From an uncultured Caryophanales bacterium (GTDB taxonomy: Bacteria; Bacillota_I; Bacilli_A; Acholeplasmatales; Anaeroplasmataceae): a DNA stretch of 20,044 bases. The stretch's first letter is position 1, and each line of letters starts with the position of its first letter. Below are positions 1 through 7,704 of this stretch, in pieces. Where the stretch lies: positions 1 through 20,044 of the forward strand of contig CAMOUK010000023.1 of NCBI GenBank assembly GCA_946626535.1, read 5' to 3'. The notes beneath the pieces are model-generated. The model made no database searches. It had not been told where the DNA came from and saw only the letters and a program-made list of their open reading frames with translations. Both the position numbers and the translations under genes were made by a program.

Positions 1-314
1 ACTTTCCATTTGATAAGAATGCATCAAAACCAATGTTTAAAGAATGTGCAAAACACCCACATATTGAAGAATCAGGCTATGTTTTATACTATACAAGTCA
101 ATGCCCGTTCAATGGAAAATATGTTCCAATTGTAGAACAAACAGCTAAAGATAATAATATTCTATTTAAAGCAATCCATATAAGTAGTAAAGAAGAAGCA
201 CAAAATGCTCCTACTCCTATAACTACATATGCATTATTTAAAGATGGAAAATATATCACTAATGAGCAAATGAATGATACAAAATTCTTAAAACTATATA
301 ATACTTTAAAATAA
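1..314 (+). CDS. GNAT-family N-acetyltransferase with YoaP-type C-terminal domain (3' end only)
   Basis: This is the C-terminal part of a gene that enters from the left edge. The reading frame is open from base 3 and ends at TAA 312-314. The first ATG at 33 is internal, because the codons before it (FPFDKNASKP) fit the family. The segment KPMFKECAKHPHIEE followed by YYTSQCPFNGKYVPI is characteristic of the YoaP-like thioredoxin-fold domain found after a GNAT acetyltransferase domain. The single Cys in TSQCPF sits where the family has its conserved cysteine. The acetyltransferase half, and so the substrate, lies outside the window. Family recognition is from memory of the motif; the domain call is fairly safe, the function is not. 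Confidence 0.75.
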   Translation, partial: FPFDKNASKPMFKECAKHPHIEESGYVLYYTSQCPFNGKYVPIVEQTAKDNNILFKAIHISSKEEAQNAPTPITTYALFKDGKYITNEQMNDTKFLKLYNTLK

Positions 315-339
315 AATATCATCATTACAATAGTCGCAC

Positions 340-575
340 ACTCTGAAAAATAGTGATTTATTAGCATTTATTAATACCAAACATATGTTGAGACGGTATG
401 CTGAAAAAACTGAAGATGTAAAAGAAGATATTTAGTTGAATTAATTAAGAAGCAAGTTATCCTATACAAAACTGGATGAAATTGTACTATTGATTTTATT
501 GGCCTATGGGAAATCTTGAATAATGAAAATTTTAACCGCATCGAATTCGATACGTTTAAAATGGAATATGGATAA
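340..575 (+). pseudogene. Decayed KilA-N domain gene remnant
   Basis: Bases 486-572 translate as TIDFIGLWEILNNENFNR then IEFDTFKMEYG, a good match to the KilA-N core, which usually reads NWxRNRxTIEFLGLWE...NPNFxxxEFDxFK. Just upstream, AAC TGG ATG at 470-478 gives the expected NWM but in another frame, so a small indel separates the two. Codons from 432 (LVELIKKQVILYKTG) and from 343 (LKNSDLLAFINTKHMLRRYAEK) are also open but broken by TAG at 433-435 and TGA at 477-479. The C-terminal half of KilA-N is missing. KilA-N domains bind DNA and are mostly found in phage and mobile-element proteins. I read this as a frameshifted, truncated relic. The identity of the part before 470 is uncertain. Confidence 0.6.
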
Positions 576-662
576 AATAGTTAAAGGAAGAATCATAAGA
601 TTAGTTTTTTAAGAATTTTATATAAAATATAATGTAGTGTTGGATTCTGGTTGTAAAAAAGT

Positions 663-710
663 GGCTTAAATGCTAAGAATTTTTTGGCATTTTGAGCCTC
701 TTTTTTTAAT
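663..710 (+). terminator. Rho-independent terminator
   Basis: GGCTTAAATGC (663-673) pairs with GCATTTTGAGCC (687-698), with one bulged T and one G-T pair, and a run of seven T follows at 701-707. The gene it served is unclear. It lies after the decayed KilA-N remnant and isolates the amino-sugar operon from upstream transcription. Confidence 0.6.
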
Positions 711-739
711 TTTTATCTATTTAATAAAATATAAATATT

Positions 740-748
740 TGTTATAAT
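740..748 (+). promoter_or_regulatory. Extended -10 promoter of the amino-sugar operon
   Basis: TGTTATAAT is a consensus -10 hexamer (743-748) with the TGn extension. No good -35 is visible 17 bases upstream (TTTAAT). It lies about 50 bases before the start codon at 801 and just after the 663-710 terminator. The leader is too short for a glmS ribozyme or a large riboswitch. Confidence 0.55.
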
Positions 749-800
749 ATAACATAAGTGTGTTTATATATTAATATAAACAGGTAATTTGGAGTAAAAT

Positions 801-1460
801 ATGAATGTTGAAATTAAGAATCTATTCGATTTGAATAATACTTTAGCTAAGGAATATTTAAGTAATTTTACATACCCATGGGAAGCTTTAAAGGGTATTT
901 CTAATTTAATTATTGAGCTAGGAAATAAGCTTGATAAGAATGAATATAATTTAGTAAATGAAAATGTATGGATTCATAAGACTGCGAAGATTTTTCCTAG
1001 CGCTTATATAAATGGACCTTGTATTATTGGAGAAAATACAGAGGTTAGACATTCAGCTTTTATCAGAGGAGCTGCCTTAGTAGGCGATGGCTGCGTTATT
1101 GGTAATTCAGTAGAATTAAAGAATGTTATTATTTTTAATAATGTACAGGTTCCTCATTTTAATTATGTTGGCGATTCAATTTTAGGCTATAAATCACATA
1201 TGGGGGCTGGTTCAATAACATCTAATGTTAAATCAGATAAGAGCTTAGTTGTGATTCATAATAAAGAAAATAATATAGAAACTAATTTAAAGAAGGTTGG
1301 TGCCTTCTTAGGTGATTATGTAGAGGTTGGCTGTAATTCAGTTTTAAATCCTGGTACTATAATCGGAAGAAATAGTAATGTATATCCTCTTTCAAGTGTT
1401 AGAGGTGTTGTGGATGCAAATTCAATTTTTAAGAATAATGAGGTTGTTTTAAAAAGATAA
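801..1460 (+). CDS. Left-handed beta-helix acyltransferase, like the GlmU acetyltransferase half (glucosamine-1-phosphate N-acetyltransferase candidate)
   Basis: A 219-residue protein. After an N-terminal helical segment of about 55 residues comes a run of hexapeptide repeats (roughly 56-208) that folds as a left-handed beta-helix, as in GlmU and LpxA. The stretch HFNYVGD (119-125) followed by GAGSITSN (135-142) matches the acetyl-transfer site of GlmU, whose HLTYLGD motif carries the catalytic His and is followed by GAGTITCN. The GlmU uridylyltransferase (Rossmann) half is absent. Such proteins are often labelled UDP-GlcNAc pyrophosphorylase, but nothing here could do nucleotidyl transfer. 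The stop codon overlaps the ATG of glmM by one base (TAATG), so the two are translationally coupled. I infer acetylation of GlcN-1-P made by GlmM; another sugar or nucleotide-sugar acceptor is possible. The SD is GGAG at 791-794. Confidence 0.75.
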   Translation: MNVEIKNLFDLNNTLAKEYLSNFTYPWEALKGISNLIIELGNKLDKNEYNLVNENVWIHKTAKIFPSAYINGPCIIGENTEVRHSAFIRGAALVGDGCVIGNSVELKNVIIFNNVQVPHFNYVGDSILGYKSHMGAGSITSNVKSDKSLVVIHNKENNIETNLKKVGAFLGDYVEVGCNSVLNPGTIIGRNSNVYPLSSVRGVVDANSIFKNNEVVLKR

Positions 1461-2779
1461 TGGGAAAGTATTTTGGAACAGATGGTTTTAGAGGAGAATT
1501 TAATAAGACTCTTCTTGAAATTCATGCATATAAGATTGGTAATTTTTTAGCTCAATATTATAAGAAGGGCTCTAAGTTTGTTATTGGAAGAGATACAAGA
1601 ATCTCTGGAACTAACTTAGAAAATGCCCTTGTAAAGGGTATTTGTGATTTTGGAGCTGATGCTTATATTTTAGGTGTAACAACAACTCCAAGCGTTGCTT
1701 ATTTAGCTAAGGGCTTTTCTTGTGGTATTATGATTTCAGCATCACATAATCCATATTATGATAATGGTATTAAGCTTATTAATAATTGTGGAGAAAAGAT
1801 GGATGAGGCTGTTATTGAAAAGCTTGAGGAATTCATCGATAATGGTAAGCTAATTGAGCTTGATGAAAAGGGTAAAACAATAGATTTTAATTCTGGTAAG
1901 AATAAATATATAAATCATTTATATGAAATAGCCCCAAAGAAGCTTAATTTAAAAATTGGCTTTGATTTAGCTAATGGTAGCGCAACAGGTGTTAAAAAGC
2001 TATTTGATATGCTAGGCTATGATTCAATTATTATTAATGATAATCCAGATGGTAAAAACATTAATAATAATTGTGGCTCAACTCATATGGAGGGCTTATC
2101 TAAATTAGTTAAGGAAAATAATTTAGATTTAGGCTTTGCCTATGATGGTGATGCAGATAGATGCTTATTTGTAAATAAGGATGGCTCTATTTTATCTGGA
2201 GACCATATTTTATATATTTGTGGTAAATATTTAAAATCAATTAATAAATTAACTAATAATACAGTTGTTACTACAGTAATGTCTAATTTTGGATTATATA
2301 AGGCTTTAGATGATTCAAATATTAATTATGCTAAAACAGCTGTTGGCGATAAATATGTTTATGAATATATGAAGAAAAATGATTGTATCATCGGTGGTGA
2401 ACAATCAGGTCATATTATATTTAAGAATCTAGCATCTACAGGTGATGGTATATTAACATCATTAAAGCTTTTAGAGGTTTTAGAAAAGACTAATAAATCT
2501 ATCGATGAGCTAATTGAAGGCTTAAAGATTTATCCTCAAACATTAATTAATATTAAGGTTAAGGATAAAAATGTCGTCTTAAATGATGAAGATGTATTAA
2601 AGGCCATAAATGATGTTGAAAAGAAGCTAGATAATAGCGGAAGAATTTTAGTTAGACCATCAGGTACTGAGCCACTGATTAGAGTAATGGTAGAGGCTCA
2701 AAGTGAAGAAGATTGTAAAAATTTATGTAACAGTGTTATAAATGTTATTGTAGATAAAGGCTATAAGAAGGAGGACTAA
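1460..2779 (+). CDS. glmM: Phosphoglucosamine mutase
   Basis: Converts glucosamine-6-phosphate to glucosamine-1-phosphate on the way to UDP-GlcNAc, the precursor of peptidoglycan and surface glycans. The 439 residues carry all four domain signatures of the alpha-D-phosphohexomutases: GTDGFRG at the N-terminus (6-12), the phosphoserine loop SASHNPYYDNG (93-103, catalytic Ser 95), the metal-binding DGDADR (229-234), the sugar-binding GEQSGH (313-318) and the phosphate-binding RPSGTEP (399-405). The phosphoserine-loop sequence and the GEQSGH loop favour GlmM over phosphomannomutase. Length is close to the usual 445-450. It starts inside the stop codon of the upstream acetyltransferase-like gene and ends three bases before glmS, so the three form one translational unit. 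Confidence 0.95.
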   Translation: MGKYFGTDGFRGEFNKTLLEIHAYKIGNFLAQYYKKGSKFVIGRDTRISGTNLENALVKGICDFGADAYILGVTTTPSVAYLAKGFSCGIMISASHNPYYDNGIKLINNCGEKMDEAVIEKLEEFIDNGKLIELDEKGKTIDFNSGKNKYINHLYEIAPKKLNLKIGFDLANGSATGVKKLFDMLGYDSIIINDNPDGKNINNNCGSTHMEGLSKLVKENNLDLGFAYDGDADRCLFVNKDGSILSGDHILYICGKYLKSINKLTNNTVVTTVMSNFGLYKALDDSNINYAKTAVGDKYVYEYMKKNDCIIGGEQSGHIIFKNLASTGDGILTSLKLLEVLEKTNKSIDELIEGLKIYPQTLINIKVKDKNVVLNDEDVLKAINDVEKKLDNSGRILVRPSGTEPLIRVMVEAQSEEDCKNLCNSVINVIVDKGYKKED

Positions 2780-2782
2780 TAT

Positions 2783-4627
2783 ATGTGCGGAATTGTTGGT
2801 TATGTAGGCGAAGATGAAGCTGCTCCTATATTATTACATAGCTTATCAAGACTTGAATATCGTGGCTATGATTCAGCTGGTATAGCTGTTAGAAAAAATG
2901 ATTTAAAGCCAATGATAGTTAAGGCTGAAGGTAAATTAAATAATTTAATTATGAAGACTGATGATGGTAAGGCTGTTAAAGGTAATTCAGGTATTGGTCA
3001 TACAAGATGGGCAACACATGGACTACCAACAGAAGCTAACGCTCATCCTCATCATTCTGATGATTATAATGTTATTGGCGTTCATAATGGTATCATTGAA
3101 AATTATGAGGAATTAAAGGAAAAATTACTTCATAATGGCTATAAATTTTATTCTCAAACTGATACAGAGGTAATAATTAAACTAATTGATTATTATTGTA
3201 AGAAATATAAAAAGGGTCCTATTGACGCTATAAATAAGGCTATGGTTAGAGCTAGAGGCTCTTACGCTATAGTTTTAATGTTTAAAAATTATCCTAATGA
3301 ATTATGGTTTGCTAAAAAGGGAAGCCCACTTATTGTTGCTAAAGGAAAGAATGCTTCATATTTAGCATCAGATGTTCCAGCCATCATTAAATTTGCAAAT
3401 CAGGTTTATTATGTAGATGATTATGAATGTGGAAGAATTACAAAAGATAGTGTTACTTTCTACGACTTAAATGGTGATGATATTACATCTAAAAAAGAAT
3501 TAACTCATATTGATATGGATGCCAATATGGTTGATAAGGGTGAATATTCTCATTTCATGCTAAAGGAAATTGAAGAACAACCTAAGGCAATTACTGATAC
3601 ATTAAGAGCTTATTTAAAAAATGGTGAAATTGATTTTAGTGATACAGGCTTAACTGATGATGTTTTAAAAGGTATTAAAAATGTATATATCTATGCCTGC
3701 GGATCTGCATATCATACTGGCGTTGTAGCACAGTATATTATGGAAGAAATTTCAGGTATTAATGTAAGAGTAGAATTAGCTTCTGAATTTAAATATAGAA
3801 ATTATAAAATGAGAGATAATGCGCTTTGCATTGTTGTTTCACAATCTGGTGAAACAAAGGATACTCATGAGGCATTATTAAAGTGTAAAGCTATGGGTAT
3901 TAAAACAGCTGCTATTTGTAATGTACAAAAATCTACAATTACAAGAGATGCTGACTTCAACCTATATACATATGCTGGACCTGAAATTGCTGTTGCGACA
4001 ACAAAAGCATATTCATGTCAGCTAATCGTATTTTATCTACTGGCATTACAATTTTCAAAAATTAATAATGTTATTGATGAAAAACAGTATTTAGGATATA
4101 TTAATGAGCTTCAAACAATTCCTTCTAAGGTTCAAGAAATAATTGATAGAAAAGAAGGATTCCAAAAGAATATTTCTAGATTATTATACATCAAGGATAT
4201 TTTCTATATCGGTCGTGGAATTGATTATGCTGTATGCTTAGAGGGCGCATTAAAACTAAAGGAAATTACATATGTTAATGCTGTAGCATATCCTGCAGGT
4301 GAATTAAAGCATGGTACAATTTCTTTAATTGATGATCATGTATTTGTCGTAGCTTGTGCTACTCAAGATGAGCTATATGAAAAGATGAAATCAAATATGA
4401 TTGAGGTTAAATCTAGAAAGGGTAAGGTTTTAGCCGTAGTTGATTATGGTAAATATGATGTAGAAGAGGCTTCAGTAGCCCAAGAATATTTACCAAATAT
4501 CAATAATCTATTTACAGCTTCAATTGCTATTATACCTATGCAGCTAATGGCTTATTATTTAAGTGTTGCTAAAGGTATAGATCCTGATAAGCCTAAAAAT
4601 TTAGCTAAGAGTGTTACAGTAGAGTAG
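2783..4627 (+). CDS. glmS: Glutamine--fructose-6-phosphate aminotransferase (isomerizing)
   Basis: Makes glucosamine-6-phosphate from fructose-6-phosphate and glutamine, the committed step of amino-sugar synthesis. The N-terminus MCGIVGYVG supplies the nucleophilic Cys once Met is removed, followed by the glutaminase motifs EYRGYDSAG (25-33) and HTRWATHG (73-80). Two sugar-isomerase (SIS) domains follow: CGSAYH at 306-311 and SQSGETKD at 353-360, then EGALKLKEITY and the PAGELKHG loop in the second. The C-terminus KNLAKSVTVE is the classic GlmS end. At 614 residues it is full length. A strong SD (AAGGAGGA) lies at the end of glmM. The spacer to glmM is only three bases, so the glmS ribozyme common in Bacillota cannot lie directly upstream, and none is seen before 801 either. 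Confidence 0.96.
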   Translation: MCGIVGYVGEDEAAPILLHSLSRLEYRGYDSAGIAVRKNDLKPMIVKAEGKLNNLIMKTDDGKAVKGNSGIGHTRWATHGLPTEANAHPHHSDDYNVIGVHNGIIENYEELKEKLLHNGYKFYSQTDTEVIIKLIDYYCKKYKKGPIDAINKAMVRARGSYAIVLMFKNYPNELWFAKKGSPLIVAKGKNASYLASDVPAIIKFANQVYYVDDYECGRITKDSVTFYDLNGDDITSKKELTHIDMDANMVDKGEYSHFMLKEIEEQPKAITDTLRAYLKNGEIDFSDTGLTDDVLKGIKNVYIYACGSAYHTGVVAQYIMEEISGINVRVELASEFKYRNYKMRDNALCIVVSQSGETKDTHEALLKCKAMGIKTAAICNVQKSTITRDADFNLYTYAGPEIAVATTKAYSCQLIVFYLLALQFSKINNVIDEKQYLGYINELQTIPSKVQEIIDRKEGFQKNISRLLYIKDIFYIGRGIDYAVCLEGALKLKEITYVNAVAYPAGELKHGTISLIDDHVFVVACATQDELYEKMKSNMIEVKSRKGKVLAVVDYGKYDVEEASVAQEYLPNINNLFTASIAIIPMQLMAYYLSVAKGIDPDKPKNLAKSVTVE

Positions 4628-4639
4628 GGGTGTGATTTT

Positions 4640-6478
4640 ATGACTTGGAAGAAGTTTATATATAAGGCGGGAATCATGCTTGGCGACTTTATTGCCTTTA
4701 CACTGCTTGCAGTATTTGCGAGCTGGTATTATGGTAATGTAGTTCCAGTTCATCTATTCTTTACTGCGATGATTTTATCTGCCATTAAGGTTTTAATAAG
4801 CTTTATTGCTGGAAACTATAGCTTATTATATATGTATAAAATAAGACGTAGTTTAGGTAGATTTGCTGCAGTTATTTACGCCTTTGACTTAATCGCATTA
4901 TTATTATCTAGAAATGCTCAAATTGACCAAATAACAGGCTTTAATATGCATGTTTATGTCGTTTTAATTTTATTAGAATTTGTATATTTAGTAGCTTCTA
5001 GATATCTAATAATGGATGTTTTAACAACCTTCTATCATAAGAAGGAAAGACAAAAGGTTATTAAAAGGACCCTAGTTGTTGGTGCTGGTGATGCCGGTGT
5101 TATGGTATATAATGAATTATCTAGACCTGAATTTGGTACTAAGGTTGTAGGCTTCTTAGATGATTCTAAGGATAAGATTTCAACTATGATTGAGGGTGTA
5201 AAGGTTTATGGACCTGTATCTGAAATCAATACTATAGTTGAAAAGCTAGCTTGTGATGAGGTTATTATCGCTATGCCATCAGTAGGTATGGCAAAGGTTA
5301 AGGAAATAACTAATATGATTGATTATCATAATGTTTCAGTTAGAATCCTTCCAGATAAAACTAAATTATTACAATCTAATATTTCTGAAACAATTAGAAG
5401 TGTTGAAATTGCCGATTTATTAGGTAGAGATCAAATTAATCTAGATAAATCTAAGCTATCTGAATTTATCGCTGGTAAGACTATTTTAGTTACTGGTGGA
5501 GGAGGCTCTATCGGTTCTGAAATTGTAAGACAGGTATTAGAATATAATCCAAAACAGGTTATTATATTTGATATTTATGAAAATACAGCCTATGAATTAA
5601 AGACTGAGCTAGATATTAAATATAGAGCTTATGATAATAAGCCTAATTATCTAGTTTTAATTGGCTCTGTAAGAGATCAAAATAGACTAGAAGAAATATT
5701 TAAGACATATAAGCCAAATATTGTTTTCCATGCGGCAGCGCATAAGCATGTGCCTTTAATGGAGGACTCTCCGTATGAGGCTATTAAAAACAATATAAAA
5801 GGTACCTATAATGTCGCTAAAATGGCTGATAAATATAAGACTGAAAAGATGGTATTAATTTCTACAGATAAGGCTGTAAGACCAACAAATGTCATGGGTG
5901 CTTCTAAGAGATTTTGTGAAATGGTTGTTGAGGCATGGAATGCTAAATCTAAAAATACACACTATTCAATGGTTAGATTTGGTAACGTATTAGGCTCTCA
6001 TGGATCTGTTATTCCGCTATTTGAATCTCAAATTAGAAGTGGAGGCCCTCTAACTGTAACAAGTGAGGAAATTACTAGATTCTTTATGACTATTCCAGAA
6101 GCATGTGGACTAGTTATCGAATCAGGAGCCTACGCAGCTGGTGGAGAAAAATTCATCCTTGATATGGGTGAGCCTGTTAAAATTATCGATTTAGCTAAAA
6201 ATATGATTAAGCTATCAGGCTTAGAACTAGGCAAAGATATCGATATTAAGATTACAGGCTTAAGACCTGGTGAAAAGCTATATGAGGAATTATTATTAAA
6301 GACAGCTAATGCGACTAAGACTCAAAATGATAAGATTTATGTAGAATATTCTAAAAATCCATTTGAGCTTCAAAAGATTGATGAGATTATCGCTCATCTA
6401 GAAGAAATTGGTCATAATAATCAAGAGGTTTTAGATTATTTAAAGGAATTAGAAATAATTAAAGAAACTAATAATTAA
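4640..6478 (+). CDS. Membrane-bound UDP-N-acetylglucosamine 4,6-dehydratase (PglF/CapD family)
   Basis: A 612-residue nucleotide-sugar dehydratase of the large, membrane-anchored type. About four transmembrane segments occupy residues 10-130. They are followed by a first nucleotide-binding fold (VGAGDAG, 147-153) and a C-terminal SDR domain starting with the NAD-binding TGGGGSIGSE (285-294). The active site reads STDKAVRPTNVMGASKR (408-424): Met 419 replaces the usual SDR tyrosine of YxxxK, and the Thr-Asp-Lys triad is present, as in PglF-type 4,6-dehydratases. The expected product is UDP-4-keto-6-deoxy-GlcNAc, the entry to bacillosamine- or FucNAc-type sugars. It sits 12 bases after glmS and ends the operon. 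No aminotransferase or reductase for the next step is in the window. The exact epimer outcome cannot be read from sequence. Confidence 0.9.
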   Translation: MTWKKFIYKAGIMLGDFIAFTLLAVFASWYYGNVVPVHLFFTAMILSAIKVLISFIAGNYSLLYMYKIRRSLGRFAAVIYAFDLIALLLSRNAQIDQITGFNMHVYVVLILLEFVYLVASRYLIMDVLTTFYHKKERQKVIKRTLVVGAGDAGVMVYNELSRPEFGTKVVGFLDDSKDKISTMIEGVKVYGPVSEINTIVEKLACDEVIIAMPSVGMAKVKEITNMIDYHNVSVRILPDKTKLLQSNISETIRSVEIADLLGRDQINLDKSKLSEFIAGKTILVTGGGGSIGSEIVRQVLEYNPKQVIIFDIYENTAYELKTELDIKYRAYDNKPNYLVLIGSVRDQNRLEEIFKTYKPNIVFHAAAHKHVPLMEDSPYEAIKNNIKGTYNVAKMADKYKTEKMVLISTDKAVRPTNVMGASKRFCEMVVEAWNAKSKNTHYSMVRFGNVLGSHGSVIPLFESQIRSGGPLTVTSEEITRFFMTIPEACGLVIESGAYAAGGEKFILDMGEPVKIIDLAKNMIKLSGLELGKDIDIKITGLRPGEKLYEELLLKTANATKTQNDKIYVEYSKNPFELQKIDEIIAHLEEIGHNNQEVLDYLKELEIIKETNN

Positions 6479-6484
6479 TAAATG

Positions 6485-6515
6485 AAAAGATTGATAAAAA
6501 ATCAATCTTTTTTTT
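6485..6515 (+). terminator. Rho-independent terminator of the amino-sugar operon
   Basis: AAAAGATTGAT (6485-6495) and ATCAATCTTTT (6501-6511) form an 11-bp stem with a five-A loop, followed by more T. It lies seven bases after the dehydratase stop and separates the precursor operon from the glycosyltransferase operon. Confidence 0.85.
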
Positions 6516-6527
6516 ATATGTAAAAAA

Positions 6528-6536
6528 TGTTAAAAT
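6528..6536 (+). promoter_or_regulatory. Extended -10 promoter of the polysaccharide operon
   Basis: TGTTAAAAT fits TGn plus a -10 hexamer (one mismatch to TATAAT). The -35 region is a poor T-run inside the preceding terminator. Transcription would start near 6543, which leaves a workable leader for the ATG at 6563 but almost none for the ATG at 6551. Confidence 0.5.
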
Positions 6537-6552
6537 AAATAGAGTTTTATAT

Positions 6553-6557
6553 GGGGA
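6553..6557 (+). promoter_or_regulatory. Ribosome binding site that decides the start at 6563
   Basis: GGGGA lies five bases before ATG 6563. It falls inside the reading frame of the upstream ATG at 6551, which has no comparable site of its own. Confidence 0.55.
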
Positions 6558-6562
6558 AAATT

Positions 6563-7696
6563 ATGAAAAATGTATTTGTTGTTGGCTGTAAGGGATTACC
6601 AGCTAATTATGGTGGATTTGAGACATTTGTTGAGAATTTAACTAAAAGAAAAATAAATGAAAATATTCAATATCATGTTGCCTGTATATCAGATAAGACG
6701 GGTGATTTTACATATAATGATGCTCATTGTTTTAATTTATGTGTTAAACAAAAGGGTGGGGCTAGGGCACTTGTTGCTGATATAAAGGCCTTAAAATATA
6801 TTATTAAATATGTAAAGGAAAATGATATTAAGGAATTTGATGTTTTAATTTTAGCTTGTAGAATAGGCTTAGTTATTAAAAAATATGCTAAAAAGATTCA
6901 TAGGCTAAATGGTAGAATTATTTTAAATCCAGATGGACATGAATGGAAAAGAAGTAAATGGAATTATTTTATTAGAAAATATTGGAAGTATTCTGAAAAG
7001 AAGATGGTTAAAAAAGCTGATTTAATAGTTTCAGATTCTATCAATATAAAAAAATATATTGAAGAAGAATATAAAAAGAATAATACAACATTTATAGCCT
7101 ATGGTGCTGATTATGAAAAAAATGAATTAAATAATAAATATAATGTCTTTAAGCTAAATAATAAAATTGAAGACTATGGTTATTATTTAGTTGTTGGTAG
7201 ATTTGTTCCTGAAAATAATTATTATGAAATAATTAAGGAATTTATGAAAACTATAACAAATAAAAAGCTAATAATTATAACAAATCATCAAAATAATAAA
7301 TTGTTTGATGAATTAGAAGAGAAGCTTCATTTTTCAAATGATGAAAGAATTAGATTTGTTGGGGCAATTTATGATACTGATTTATTAAAACAAATAAGAC
7401 AGATGGCCTTTGCCTATATTCATGGTCATATGGTTGGAGGAACTAATCCTTCACTTTTAGAAGGTCTTGCCTTAACTAAATTAAACATTTTATATGATTG
7501 TCCTTTTAATAAGGAGGTCGCATTGGATTCTGCCTTATATTTTTCAAAGGATAATTTAAAAAATATTATTGAAAAGACTGAAGGTTTAACAAAAGAAGAA
7601 ATTAATAGGCTTGATGAGCTTTCAACAAATAGAATTATAAAGGAATATAACTGGACTAAGATAGTTAGCCGGTATGAAAATATATTTATAAAATAG
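6563..7696 (+). CDS. DUF1972-type glycosyltransferase (WchF/rhamnosyltransferase-like)
   Basis: A GT4-like retaining glycosyltransferase of 377 residues. The N-terminus VGCKGLPANYGGFETFVENL is the signature of the DUF1972 group, which includes capsule rhamnosyltransferases such as WchF. NPDGHEWKR (122-130), also typical, follows. The C-terminal nucleotide-sugar domain ends with GHMVGGTNPSLLEGLA, which holds the donor-binding Glu. No signal peptide or membrane span is seen; it probably works at the cytoplasmic membrane face, adding a sugar early in repeat-unit assembly. An ATG at 6551 would add four residues. I prefer 6563 because of its ribosome site, the family N-terminus and the promoter position. 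Donor and acceptor sugars cannot be told from sequence. It is the first gene of the polysaccharide operon, nine bases from the next. Confidence 0.85.
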   Translation: MKNVFVVGCKGLPANYGGFETFVENLTKRKINENIQYHVACISDKTGDFTYNDAHCFNLCVKQKGGARALVADIKALKYIIKYVKENDIKEFDVLILACRIGLVIKKYAKKIHRLNGRIILNPDGHEWKRSKWNYFIRKYWKYSEKKMVKKADLIVSDSINIKKYIEEEYKKNNTTFIAYGADYEKNELNNKYNVFKLNNKIEDYGYYLVVGRFVPENNYYEIIKEFMKTITNKKLIIITNHQNNKLFDELEEKLHFSNDERIRFVGAIYDTDLLKQIRQMAFAYIHGHMVGGTNPSLLEGLALTKLNILYDCPFNKEVALDSALYFSKDNLKNIIEKTEGLTKEEINRLDELSTNRIIKEYNWTKIVSRYENIFIK

Positions 7697-7704
7697 GAAG
7701 AAGT

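Noticed and set aside
98..367. Minus-strand open frame opposite the YoaP-type gene
   Set aside because: It is the antisense of a well-supported coding region and resembles no protein.
340..435. A separate small gene from ATG 385
   Set aside because: It would code for only 16 residues, has no ribosome site, and runs into a region of broken frames.
628..710. Possible small RNA: TATAAT at 628-633 followed by the hairpin at 663-710
   Set aside because: No -35 or extended -10 is present and the region is otherwise decayed. The hairpin is explained as a terminator.
2768..2790. glmS ribozyme upstream of glmS
   Set aside because: Only three bases separate glmM and glmS, which is far too little room, and the leader before 801 is also short.
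6551..6562. ATG 6551 as the start of the DUF1972 glycosyltransferase
   Set aside because: The GGGGA ribosome site lies after it and fits ATG 6563; the promoter would leave it almost no leader.
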